A DNA stretch of 64,000 bases from Prevotella sp. E15-22 (GTDB lineage: Bacteria > Bacteroidota > Bacteroidia > Bacteroidales > Bacteroidaceae), in contig NZ_CP096247.1 in NCBI RefSeq assembly GCF_023204875.1, forward strand, positions 2,356,001-2,420,000, written 5' to 3'. This document shows positions 48,832-57,283 of this stretch, piece after piece. Position numbers and translations under genes: made by a program. Below the pieces are notes generated by a model. That model was given only the letters and a program-made list of their open reading frames with translations. It had not been told where the DNA came from and made no database searches. The stretch's first letter is position 1. Each line of letters opens with the position of its first letter.

Positions 48832-48860
48832 AGCGAAGCACTTTATCCTAGTGCTTCGCT
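48832..48860 (-). terminator. Terminator of the yceD-rpmF-fabH operon
   Basis: AGCGAAGCAC-taggataaa-GTGCTTCGCTTTTTTT (minus strand), perfect 10-pair stem 22 bases past the fabH stop. Confidence 0.87.
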
Positions 48861-48882
48861 CCTTAGAATATTTGTATAAAAA

Positions 48883-49884
48883 TTATTTGCCATCATAAGC
48901 CCAACGGAGATAGTTGGCTCCATGAACGAAACCTGCTCCGAAGGCAGTCATAATGATATTGTCACCCTTCTTCAGTCTGGACTCATACTCCCAGAGAGCC
49001 AAAGGAATAGTTGCAGCCGACGTATTACCGAAGTGCTCAATATTAACCATTACCTGGTCCATAGGCAACTCCAAACGCTTGGCCACAGCCTCAATGATAC
49101 GCATATTTGCCTGATGAGGCACCACCCAATTGATGTTATCCTTGCTCAAGCCATTGCGTTCGGCAATAAGGGCACAGTCGTCGCTCATATTTGTCACAGC
49201 ATAACGGAACACCGTACGACCCTCTTGATAGCAGTAGTGCATACGATGATCAACGGTGAAGTGACTAGCAGGACTAACTGAACCACCCGCCTTCATATGA
49301 AGGAAGGGAAGTCCCTGACCATCGGTACGCAGATAAGAATCCATCAAACCGATGTTCTCCTCCTCAGTACCCTCAAGCATTACTGCTGCTGCACCGTCAC
49401 CAAAGAGCGGACAAGTATTACGATCCTTATAGTCTGTTGCAGACGACATTTTGTCAGCACCAATCAGGATAATTCTCTTATAACGACCGCTTTGAATCAT
49501 TGACGAAGCAACGTCGAGCGAATAGAGGAATCCGCAGCAAGCAGCCCAGAAGTCGAATGCCATAGCATTCTTCAGACCTAACTTGCCGATTACGATGCTG
49601 GCTGTTGAAGGAAAATGATAGTCGGCCGTTGATGTAGCAACGATAACTGCATCGATAGAATCGGGGTCAGCACCCGTTTTCTGCATCAACTGCTTGGCTG
49701 CCTTGCGCGCCATATAAGAAGTGCCGAGACCCTCTTCTGTGAGGATTCGGCGCTCCTTGATTCCGACACGCGTCATAATCCATTCATCGTTGGTGTCGAC
49801 CATGCGCGACAGTTCCTCATTAGTGAGGACATAGTCGGGCACATAACCTCCAATGCCGGTGATGATCGCGTTAATCTTTCCCAT
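48883..49884 (-). CDS. fabH: 3-oxoacyl-ACP synthase III
   Basis: A 333-residue condensing enzyme that starts fatty-acid synthesis from acetyl-CoA or branched primers and malonyl-ACP. The active site Cys is in [16 protein letters not shown], His in [12 protein letters not shown] and Asn in [13 protein letters not shown]. Its ATG shares a base with the rpmF stop (TAATG). The yceD-rpmF-fabH order is a widely conserved cluster. Confidence 0.96.
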   Translation of the reverse strand: MGKINAIITGIGGYVPDYVLTNEELSRMVDTNDEWIMTRVGIKERRILTEEGLGTSYMARKAAKQLMQKTGADPDSIDAVIVATSTADYHFPSTASIVIGKLGLKNAMAFDFWAACCGFLYSLDVASSMIQSGRYKRIILIGADKMSSATDYKDRNTCPLFGDGAAAVMLEGTEEENIGLMDSYLRTDGQGLPFLHMKAGGSVSPASHFTVDHRMHYCYQEGRTVFRYAVTNMSDDCALIAERNGLSKDNINWVVPHQANMRIIEAVAKRLELPMDQVMVNIEHFGNTSAATIPLALWEYESRLKKGDNIIMTAFGAGFVHGANYLRWAYDGK

Positions 49885-50075
49885 TATTCAGCTACCTCTT
49901 CGTCCATCTTGATAGCAACCTTGCCACGATAGTAACCACAAGTGGGGCATACGGTGTGATACACATAGTAAGCGCCACAATTGGGGCATACTGCCAGCGT
50001 AGGAGCTACAGCCTTGTCGTGAGTACGACGCTTAGCGGTACGAGTGTTTGATTGTCTTCTTTTAGGATGTGCCAT
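49884..50075 (-). CDS. rpmF: 50S ribosomal protein L32
   Basis: A 63-residue ribosomal protein. The start [17 protein letters not shown] is diagnostic. A zinc ribbon is present ([18 protein letters not shown]), so this is the zinc-binding form. It lies between yceD, 22 bases upstream, and fabH. Confidence 0.97.
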   Translation of the reverse strand: MAHPKRRQSNTRTAKRRTHDKAVAPTLAVCPNCGAYYVYHTVCPTCGYYRGKVAIKMDEEVAE

Positions 50076-50097
50076 AATTCTTTAATATTTTTAATTT

Positions 50098-50616
50098 TTA
50101 AACCTTTAAATTTTTCAGAGCTTCCCAACGAGGGTCAATCTCCTTAGCGTCCGCATCGCTGCTTCGGGCAGCCGAATGCTCGTTGAGCACCCGCATCATA
50201 GCATCGTTACAATCGCCAGGTTGATGAACGTGCTGGATGGGTACCGCCAGTATGATAGACTCATAGATGAACCATGCCAAATGAAGAACGCCTTCATTCT
50301 CATCGATGGTAATGATGTCATCATTCTCTTGGTATTCGCATCCCAGTTTCACCACCAAGCGGAGGTCGGTCTCAATGGGCTGATCCATCATCTCTAAGCA
50401 GCGATCGCAGGGAATGCGAACTGTGCCGTCAGTATGCAGCTGTAGTTCAAAAAAGCCGACGGCCTTGCGTATAGACCCCGACACGTGCAAAGAACCATCC
50501 TGCACCTGAGCACCCTCGAGTGACTGAAAAAACTGACTATCCAACTCCCACGAAAGAGAGGTATTCTCGTCCGTAAGTGCCTTTAAATCAATATCAAATC
50601 GCTCTAAGTTACACAT
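50098..50616 (-). CDS. yceD: YceD/DUF177-family protein
   Basis: A 172-residue cytoplasmic protein of the DUF177 family, found before rpmF across bacteria; related proteins affect 23S rRNA and L32. The CDRCLE motif (PCDRCLEMMDQPI) is the family mark. A GTG at 50622 would add two residues; I prefer the ATG at 50616. It has its own promoter box. Confidence 0.88.
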   Translation of the reverse strand: MCNLERFDIDLKALTDENTSLSWELDSQFFQSLEGAQVQDGSLHVSGSIRKAVGFFELQLHTDGTVRIPCDRCLEMMDQPIETDLRLVVKLGCEYQENDDIITIDENEGVLHLAWFIYESIILAVPIQHVHQPGDCNDAMMRVLNEHSAARSSDADAKEIDPRWEALKNLKV

Positions 50617-50636
50617 ATACACTCTTTTAGCGGGTG

Positions 50637-50644
50637 CAAAGGTA
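50637..50644 (-). promoter_or_regulatory. -7 box (TACCTTTG) for yceD-rpmF-fabH
   Basis: GTACCTTTGCACC on the minus strand, 21 bases before the yceD ATG. Confidence 0.65.
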
Positions 50645-50709
50645 CAACATTTTTTTCTAATTCATTCAATTTTTCATCACTTTCTTGCTATTTTTTCAGA
50701 ATAATTACG

Positions 50710-50717
50710 TATTTTTG
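50710..50717 (+). promoter_or_regulatory. -7 box (TATTTTTG) for the sensor histidine kinase
   Basis: An exact TAnnTTTG match on the plus strand, 20 bases before the ATG at 50737. Confidence 0.55.
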
Positions 50718-50736
50718 CCGACAAATAGTCTATACA

Positions 50737-51867
50737 ATGCAGTGGACTGATAAGATTAGACAAGTAAAAATATGGCTGGTGGCAGTAGCAATCCTCATTG
50801 CAGGAGCGGCGCTTCTGGCCTCACATTATTTGGTGCGCGATCTTCAAACAGAAGAGCGCAACAAGATGGAGGTTTGGGCAAAGGCCATGGAGGCATTAAA
50901 CCAAGAGGACGAGATGTCATACCTGCTCTTGGTAGCCCAAGTAATGGAGGGCAACAACACGATTCCAGTCATTGTACTTGACTCAAAAGACCACGTAATG
51001 GACTATCGTAATATTGAAGACTCGTCCAACGTTGCAACGTATGCCATGCGAATGAAACAGGCGGGTAACGTAATAAGAATTGAACTTGGCGGCGACTACC
51101 AGCAAGTATGCTACGACGAGTCTATCATGCTAAAGCGTCTTACCTACTATCCCTACTGGGCGCTAGCCGTTGTTCTCATCTTTGCCATTGTGGCCGTATT
51201 TGCCATACTCACGGCCAAACGAGCAGAACAGAACAAGGTATGGGTAGGCCTATCCAAGGAAACAGCCCATCAGTTAGGCACCCCTATTTCAAGTTTGATG
51301 GCATGGGTAGAAGTTCTCAAAGAGACCCACCCTGACGATGAGCTCATTCCAGAGATGGAAAAGGACGTCAAGCGACTGGAACGAATTGCAGAGCGATTCT
51401 CTAAGATTGGCTCAATGCCCGAGCCCGTTGACACCGAGATGAAAGAACTCCTAGACCGTGTTATAGAATACATGGACAAGCGTACATCACAGAAAATCAG
51501 CATCAAAGGACATTATCCTGACCATGCTGTAATGGTAAAAACCAACGCGTCACTATTCGAATGGGTTATTGAAAACCTATGCAAGAATGCCGTAGATGCC
51601 ATGGAGGGTGATGCCGGCAAGATTGACTTATGGCTTTTAGAAGAAGACGACATCGTGGCTGTGGAGGTGGTTGACACGGGTAAAGGTATTAAGAAGAAGA
51701 ATATCAGCAATGTATTCCGCCCAGGCTTTACCACCAAAAAACGTGGCTGGGGTTTAGGCTTATCATTGGCCAAACGTATTGTTGAAGAATACCACAAGGG
51801 GCGCATCTACGTCAAGGAATCAGAAGTAGGACGCGGCACCACGTTCCGCATAGAATTAAAGAGATAG
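50737..51867 (+). CDS. Membrane sensor histidine kinase, orphan
   Basis: A 376-residue inner-membrane kinase. Two membrane segments (about 11-30 and 141-160) flank a periplasmic sensor of about 110 residues. The phosphorylated His is H178 in KETAHQLGTPISSL. The N box is ENLCKNAVDAM, G1 is DTGKGI and G2 is GWGLGLSL. It autophosphorylates and would pass the phosphate to a response regulator, but none is adjacent. The signal is unknown. It ends 11 bases from the convergent fusion gene. Confidence 0.9.
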   Translation: MQWTDKIRQVKIWLVAVAILIAGAALLASHYLVRDLQTEERNKMEVWAKAMEALNQEDEMSYLLLVAQVMEGNNTIPVIVLDSKDHVMDYRNIEDSSNVATYAMRMKQAGNVIRIELGGDYQQVCYDESIMLKRLTYYPYWALAVVLIFAIVAVFAILTAKRAEQNKVWVGLSKETAHQLGTPISSLMAWVEVLKETHPDDELIPEMEKDVKRLERIAERFSKIGSMPEPVDTEMKELLDRVIEYMDKRTSQKISIKGHYPDHAVMVKTNASLFEWVIENLCKNAVDAMEGDAGKIDLWLLEEDDIVAVEVVDTGKGIKKKNISNVFRPGFTTKKRGWGLGLSLAKRIVEEYHKGRIYVKESEVGRGTTFRIELKR

Positions 51868-51878
51868 AATCTTTTCTT

Positions 51879-54284
51879 TTAAGAAAGCATATGAGTCATA
51901 TTGGCGTATGGTTCATATTGCGGCAGAAGCCAACCATAACGAGTCCAGTCAACCACGCGCCCCCACCCCATATTCATATAGGCAGAACTCAGATAATCCG
52001 TTTTACCGCTAATACCCTTTCGCACAGGAATATACATACTGACGCAACCACAATCTGCCTGCGTTGCATCAAACAAGCTAAAACTATTCTCCAAATTCAG
52101 ACTTGAAGTCATCCATTGCGCCGATGTTACATGATATGGAACGGCTTTCTTAAATATCTCATCCCACGCATTAAAAGCCGCAGCAGGCGAATTTGTCTTC
52201 AAGAACTCCCTCATATCATAGAATATTGGTACTCCATAATACCAATAAAACGTCACGGAAGAAGTCCCATTCCTATGAACATTGATTGTTCCCGGATAGA
52301 CATAGTCCATCATAAAAGCATCCATAATATCATGCGTTGCCGCAGCCAACTGTCCCACATAACGGGTATCAATCACCGACATAGGCAAACTATAGCCCGC
52401 CAAACTTTGATTATTCTTATACGCCTCCTTATAATAATTATAATAGGTATCTATCAAACCTTGATAAAGCTCCGCATCATCCTTATACAAAAAAGGCATA
52501 ATAAGCGAATATGGAGCACCCGCCCCAGGAATCTCCGCAGGCGACCCTATCAGATAGTCAGTAGCATGCTGAAGCTCATAGCCAACCTCCACACACATCA
52601 TGTTACAGCAGTCTGCCATGATATAAGCGAACTTAGGCAGATCCGAAAAGGCGCGTGCCATCTGCGTGACATTCATCCATTTCTCTCCCATACTGCTGTC
52701 GTCATAGCTTCTGTCTATCCCATATGCGCGAAACATACCACCTTTTTCTTCCACGCTATCAGGCGTAATTATCCAACCGCTGGCATGTCCCCAAAGCACC
52801 AAGCCATAACTATCAGCTTCGGCTGCCCCTATCATAGTCTTCAACACCTCGCGAAAACAATCAGGATCACTGGACAAGAAATTCGACTCGTAGCGTTTCA
52901 CCACCTCAGCCGACCCACCATGCAACTCCAGGATATACGGAGCACTATTCTGAGCATCGTAGCTTGCGCTATCGACAAATACCAGCAAGCGCTGATGGTC
53001 GGAAAGTTGTCGGGAGCCGCGAATCAACTCCTTCAAGTCCTCTTGCATATATCCTCTCTGCCCCAAATCATTCTCACCGGCCATATACACCAACACGGTA
53101 CGTTGAGCCCTACTTTCTTTCCATGGTCTGCTTTGACCATCATCATCCTTACTGCAAGAAGAGAAAACGCCGACTGCAACAAGCAACATGAGCATAGCCA
53201 CCTTAGACGAGCGACAGAAATCATCAATCTTCATCAGAAGGATACCAGCAAAAATCCACAGAATCTCTCTTACACGACAGATAATACTCACGAAAATACC
53301 AAGTGCTGCCGAGTCGACATTGCTTCCCAGCTTTGTCGACATGCCAATAAGTGCAATGGACAACATAAAGCCACCCTCCTGCACACCCAACTGCATAGGC
53401 AGGAAACCTATCAGATTTGCAAAAAGCGTGGTAAACGACAGAATTAGAACAGAATAAAGAAAGGTAAAGAAAAGCCCTTGAAAGCCACCACCGCAGTCAA
53501 TACCAAAGAGCAAGAGCATGAACAGGATTTCCAGTGCCTGAACAATACGCGATGCATACTCTAACAATAAACTACTGTAGAAAGCACGTTTGTCCTGCTT
53601 ATGAAGCGAAGCAATCTGAGCATCAATATTCCTCAACGTCTCAGCATGTTTCTCCTGAAAGCGCACACTCCAGCCTTTCAATCCAGGAATCTTACCTATC
53701 CAACGGATAAGTTTCACTACCATGCCATTCTTATATCCTTTTGAGAATACATAAAAAGCCAACAGACAGAAGACAATGGCCGCAGCCATACAAGCCCCAA
53801 TAGCCGGCGTAAGAGGCACATAATCAATAACAGCCAATGCCAGATAAAGAAAGATAGAGGTAAACCACAGCCAGAAATGCGCAAAGAAGTGCATCATAGC
53901 ATATAGAATGACCGACGAAGTAGCGCGTTCATTACCGATATTCTTCGACAACTCCATAATACGATAAGGCTCGCCACCAAGTCCACCCACTGGCGTTGCA
54001 TAGTTCAGCGCATAACCCGTAATAGTGAGTCGATAGATACGCCAGAAGCTCACCTTCTGCGTATCCTCCTCCGTATTATAACTAATAATACTTTGCCATG
54101 CCCAAGCATTCAGTCCATAGACTAGGAACCAAATACCCAATATAGGTATCAGCCAATAACCAGCCTTACACAGATGCTGCCATAGTTCAACAAAGCTCAC
54201 ATCAAAAGTCAGCATCATAGCCACCACAGCTACAATACCGACTATAAAAAACAGGTTGTTTAAGCGTTGCTTAGTCCATTTCAT
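51879..54284 (-). CDS. Fusion: flippase-like membrane domain joined to a C11 (clostripain-type) peptidase lipoprotein
   Basis: One uninterrupted 801-codon frame made of two proteins. Residues 1-350 are a lysylphosphatidylglycerol-synthase-TM/UPF0104-type membrane domain of about eight segments (YALNYATPVGGLGGEPYRIM; FLPMQLGVQEGGFM). Residues 351-801 look like a complete lipoprotein: start Met at 53234, a hydrophobic stretch, lipobox FSSCSKDD (Cys377), then a C11 peptidase with His500 (LWGHASGW) and Cys560 (MADCCNMM). The normal boundary stop is missing. It may be a real fusion or two genes joined by stop loss or a sequencing error. It is last in a tight four-gene operon, three bases after the CDP-alcohol transferase. 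The flippase part may move a lipid or glycan. The peptidase substrate is unknown. Confidence 0.85.
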   Translation of the reverse strand: MKWTKQRLNNLFFIVGIVAVVAMMLTFDVSFVELWQHLCKAGYWLIPILGIWFLVYGLNAWAWQSIISYNTEEDTQKVSFWRIYRLTITGYALNYATPVGGLGGEPYRIMELSKNIGNERATSSVILYAMMHFFAHFWLWFTSIFLYLALAVIDYVPLTPAIGACMAAAIVFCLLAFYVFSKGYKNGMVVKLIRWIGKIPGLKGWSVRFQEKHAETLRNIDAQIASLHKQDKRAFYSSLLLEYASRIVQALEILFMLLLFGIDCGGGFQGLFFTFLYSVLILSFTTLFANLIGFLPMQLGVQEGGFMLSIALIGMSTKLGSNVDSAALGIFVSIICRVREILWIFAGILLMKIDDFCRSSKVAMLMLLVAVGVFSSCSKDDDGQSRPWKESRAQRTVLVYMAGENDLGQRGYMQEDLKELIRGSRQLSDHQRLLVFVDSASYDAQNSAPYILELHGGSAEVVKRYESNFLSSDPDCFREVLKTMIGAAEADSYGLVLWGHASGWIITPDSVEEKGGMFRAYGIDRSYDDSSMGEKWMNVTQMARAFSDLPKFAYIMADCCNMMCVEVGYELQHATDYLIGSPAEIPGAGAPYSLIMPFLYKDDAELYQGLIDTYYNYYKEAYKNNQSLAGYSLPMSVIDTRYVGQLAAATHDIMDAFMMDYVYPGTINVHRNGTSSVTFYWYYGVPIFYDMREFLKTNSPAAAFNAWDEIFKKAVPYHVTSAQWMTSSLNLENSFSLFDATQADCGCVSMYIPVRKGISGKTDYLSSAYMNMGWGRVVDWTRYGWLLPQYEPYANMTHMLS

Positions 54285-54287
54285 GAG

Positions 54288-55268
54288 TTACAGGCCTTGT
54301 GCAATGCGCTTGCAGAATGATTCGTGACGATGGTTGACATACCAATAGATAAGTCCCATACCTACAATCTCCCACAAGAAGTTGCCCACGGGGAAATCAA
54401 GCAAGCAAAAGAGGAACAGCCAAAACTCGCGGAAGTTAAAGGTCAGCAGTCCATTCCACTTCATCAAAGGCAACGACTCACGATGAATATCATCACGCAC
54501 CTCCTGAGGAACATTATCCAAGCTACCATATTTCTCACGCAACGCAGCCAGAAGTCTCTGGAACTCAGGCGTCACATCCTCCTGTTTCTTCGTATATTCG
54601 ATATACGATTTCTGGAACCAGCGCTCATAGAAAGGCGTTTCCTTGGGCATCTGCTCATAGATTTCTTTCTGACGCACAGAGTTATCCAACTCTGACCCCT
54701 TCTCGCCCTTCAGGAAGAACAAATGTACTTGAATATAATAGTCAGCCAGGCGCTGTTGTCCTTGAAGCCCCCATAAACCAGAAATCAGAGCCAACACAAA
54801 CACCACACCAGTGGCAATAAGCGTATTCTGCTCGTTGTTATCTATACCAAGCCATGCAAACTCACGGTCATGATGCAGATAGAATCGCCATACCAAAGCT
54901 ACATAGATAGGAAAGAACCAAGTAAAGCCAGCCAGACCATCAAGGATACGTCCCAGACGACTCTTCTTGCCCGTCATGCGCGCCAACTGCCCATCTGTAC
55001 AATCGAAAATATCACCCCACATCAGCAGGAAGATAGCTACGATGTTATACACCAGTCCCAGTGTGCCACCATAGAAGAAACTGCCCTGTGCAAAGAACCA
55101 CGCACTGGCAGCACCAATAATCATCGACCAGATAGTAATGGTATTTGGGTGCACGTCAAACTTTGCGAAGAACACTGCGCAGTAATAGCAGAAAGGACGG
55201 ATGACATGCAAGTCAAGCCAGTCTTCCGTCTCAGACGATTTCAGTGTTGCTCTGAATTTCTCGTTCAT
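54288..55268 (-). CDS. CDP-alcohol phosphatidyltransferase-family membrane protein
   Basis: A 326-residue membrane enzyme of the family that transfers a phospho-alcohol from a CDP carrier, as in phospholipid head-group synthesis. The motif D-x2-DG-x2-AR is complete (D89, D92, G93, A96, R97), with G106 and D110 at the right spacing. At the place of the last aspartate there is G114, so the general base is apparently missing or displaced. About six to seven hydrophobic segments are seen. A soluble insert at about 180-260 is unusual. It follows the aminotransferase by six bases and precedes the flippase fusion by three. Confidence 0.85.
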   Translation of the reverse strand: MNEKFRATLKSSETEDWLDLHVIRPFCYYCAVFFAKFDVHPNTITIWSMIIGAASAWFFAQGSFFYGGTLGLVYNIVAIFLLMWGDIFDCTDGQLARMTGKKSRLGRILDGLAGFTWFFPIYVALVWRFYLHHDREFAWLGIDNNEQNTLIATGVVFVLALISGLWGLQGQQRLADYYIQVHLFFLKGEKGSELDNSVRQKEIYEQMPKETPFYERWFQKSYIEYTKKQEDVTPEFQRLLAALREKYGSLDNVPQEVRDDIHRESLPLMKWNGLLTFNFREFWLFLFCLLDFPVGNFLWEIVGMGLIYWYVNHRHESFCKRIAQGL

Positions 55269-55274
55269 ACCTTA

Positions 55275-56333
55275 TTATTTGTTATTAAAAACACGCTTGA
55301 TAGTATCGCATACTACCTGTGTCTGTTCCTTACGACCCAGCGTGATACGCAGGCACGACTCCAGTCCCTTATCGGTCATGAACTTAATCTTGTAATCCTG
55401 AGCCTTCAGTTCCTCCATCAGCTTATCCTTAATCTCAATAGGATACTTAATCAGGATAAAGTTAGCCACACTCTTATATACCTTGAAGCCAGGCAAACTA
55501 CCCAGTTCCTTCTTATACAACTGACGTCCCCATTCCATATCATCAGCTACATGGCGATAGTGCTCATCACTATCAAGTGCGGCCAGAGCCACAGCCTCAG
55601 AGAAGCGATTGTAACCCAGATACTTGTTCACATAGCTCAGGAACTGATCATGTCCCTTACCAATGAAGCCAAAACCACAACGCAAGCCAGGCAAACCATA
55701 GAACTTAGACAGAGTACGCGAGATAATCAGGTTACTGTATTTGTTTACCAGTGGAGCGATATAAGCCGTATCCTTAGAAATAAAACTAGCATATGCCTCG
55801 TCAATCAGAACGATTGTATCTGAGGGAATATTTTCCAAGATACGAGCAGTCTCCTCGGGAGTCAGACCGTTACCCGTGGGGTTGTTGGGTGATGCCAGCA
55901 ACAGCATGCGAGGATGAACACGATTGGTATATTCAATCACCTCATCAATATCGTAAGCAAAGGTATCCTCCTTCTCGTGCAGAGGATACATCTCGAAGGT
56001 ACCACCACACTCCTGAGCCACCTTATTGTAATACCACCAAGAAAACTCAGGTATAAGAATCTTTGTGTTTGGTGTGCCATTCACCTCCTGACTGTTGATT
56101 GACAGGAAATAATGAATAGCATTCTTCAGCATATCCTCACCGCCATAGGTCAGCAGCACCTGTTCTTCAGGCACACCATAAATCTCACCAACGCGCACGC
56201 TGATAACACTTTTCTTACCCTGATCGTAGATGCGAGTATAGAAGCACAGATCCTTCGGATCAAAATTCTTAATAGCCTCTACCACCTTCTGGCTGGGCTC
56301 AAAATTAAATTCATTTCTATCAAGAAAGTTCAT
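55275..56333 (-). CDS. PLP-dependent class I/II aminotransferase (HisC-like)
   Basis: A 352-residue aminotransferase. The PLP lysine is K210 in SRTLSKFYGLPGLRCGF. The DEAY motif (VLIDEAYASF) and SPNNPTG are intact. It resembles histidinol-phosphate aminotransferase, but no his gene is near. Its neighbours (nucleotidyltransferase upstream, CDP-alcohol transferase downstream) match the order of domains in PntC-type enzymes, which couple cytidylyl transfer to an amination step in headgroup metabolism. A headgroup role is inference. Confidence 0.87.
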   Translation of the reverse strand: MNFLDRNEFNFEPSQKVVEAIKNFDPKDLCFYTRIYDQGKKSVISVRVGEIYGVPEEQVLLTYGGEDMLKNAIHYFLSINSQEVNGTPNTKILIPEFSWWYYNKVAQECGGTFEMYPLHEKEDTFAYDIDEVIEYTNRVHPRMLLLASPNNPTGNGLTPEETARILENIPSDTIVLIDEAYASFISKDTAYIAPLVNKYSNLIISRTLSKFYGLPGLRCGFGFIGKGHDQFLSYVNKYLGYNRFSEAVALAALDSDEHYRHVADDMEWGRQLYKKELGSLPGFKVYKSVANFILIKYPIEIKDKLMEELKAQDYKIKFMTDKGLESCLRITLGRKEQTQVVCDTIKRVFNNK

Positions 56334-56358
56334 AATTAGCTGCTATTATATTTATCGG

Positions 56359-57123
56359 TTAATAAAGTTCTTCAGGAATCAATTTCTTAGCATTCTCGAA
56401 ATCCTCAGGCGTATCAAGTTCTATCGAGAAGTACTTTGTGGTATCAACCACCGTAAAGGTAAAGCCTTGGGGAATGAGTCGTTCGAAAGCACGTTCATAG
56501 AAGATATCAATCAATCCCTCATGTTCAATCATCTGCTCCAGTTCCTTGAAAAGTGCCTTACTGTAGTCTGCTGTCATTTTTTCAAAGCCAACGCTCTCAC
56601 CAATAGCCTTCTCAACAGAACAAACCTTACTGATCTCTACAATATTGTTATTCTCGTTCACAACGACCTTCATCTCCTCCTCGCCCAACTCATGACGATT
56701 CACAGCCAGTGCACTGCCTTCCACATTTAAAACAGCAGGAATAATCTGAGGATCAAACAAGATATCACTATCCGACAGCAGGAACTCACGGCCTTCAGTA
56801 AAGGGACGAGTAAGCCACAACGAGAAGATGTTGTTATTATGAGCATAGTCGGAGTTATCTATAAAGTGGATGGTCAGTGAAGGATAATGCGCCGTCAAGA
56901 AGTCACGTATCATCTCGGCCTTATAGCCTGTGACAACAACCAACTCATTGATACCCGCCTGCAGCATAGCATCCACAGTGCGCTGTAAAAGCGTGCGCTC
57001 ACCCACTTCAAGCAAGCACTTAGGACATTTATCTGTCAACGGGCGCAGGCGCTTAGCCATACCTGCTGCGAGGATAACGCCCAGTCTGCCACCGTCCGTT
57101 CCAGTCTTAAATGTGTTATTCAT
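56359..57123 (-). CDS. Sugar/choline-phosphate-type nucleotidyltransferase
   Basis: A 254-residue cytoplasmic enzyme with the NTP-transferase fold: VILAAGMAKRLRPLTDKCPK contains the nucleotide-binding loop, and LLSDSDILFD is the metal-binding region. Related enzymes activate phosphocholine, phosphoinositol or 2-aminoethylphosphonate with CTP. It is the first gene of the four-gene operon, with a promoter box 33 bases upstream. The substrate is not fixed by sequence. Confidence 0.85.
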   Translation of the reverse strand: MNNTFKTGTDGGRLGVILAAGMAKRLRPLTDKCPKCLLEVGERTLLQRTVDAMLQAGINELVVVTGYKAEMIRDFLTAHYPSLTIHFIDNSDYAHNNNIFSLWLTRPFTEGREFLLSDSDILFDPQIIPAVLNVEGSALAVNRHELGEEEMKVVVNENNNIVEISKVCSVEKAIGESVGFEKMTADYSKALFKELEQMIEHEGLIDIFYERAFERLIPQGFTFTVVDTTKYFSIELDTPEDFENAKKLIPEELY

Positions 57124-57155
57124 TACCTTATTTAATTAAAATATTAATCAAGCTG

Positions 57156-57163
57156 CAAAGGTA
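57156..57163 (-). promoter_or_regulatory. -7 box (TACCTTTG) for the headgroup-like operon
   Basis: GTACCTTTGCAG on the minus strand, 33 bases before the nucleotidyltransferase ATG. Confidence 0.65.
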
Positions 57164-57245
57164 CACATTATTTCTGATACCTCCAAAACTTTTAGCATTA
57201 TTTGATTTTTTCCAAAATTCGCTTCGGAATGTAGAAATTATTTCT

Positions 57246-57253
57246 TACCTTTG
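57246..57253 (+). promoter_or_regulatory. -7 box (TACCTTTG) for the RelA/SpoT-domain gene
   Basis: An exact TAnnTTTG match overlapping the in-frame TTG at 57251; it supports the ATG at 57284 as the true start. Confidence 0.65.
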
Positions 57254-57283
57254 CAAGAGACAATCATTAACAAGACGCATAAT

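Noticed and set aside
51868-51890. Weak hairpin between the histidine kinase and the fusion gene
   Set aside because: The stem is only four to five bases with a poor T-tract; not enough for a terminator call.
52116-53447. 443-codon plus-strand frame opposite the flippase-peptidase fusion
   Set aside because: The minus-strand frame has membrane helices, lipobox and catalytic dyad; the plus frame has none of these and is rich in residues typical of antisense translations.
54870-55823. 317-codon plus-strand frame opposite the CDP-alcohol transferase and aminotransferase
   Set aside because: It spans two convincing minus-strand genes and their junction; no motif supports it.
57251-57283. Upstream TTG start of the RelA/SpoT-domain gene
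   Set aside because: The TTG lies within the TACCTTTG promoter box, so it cannot be inside the message.
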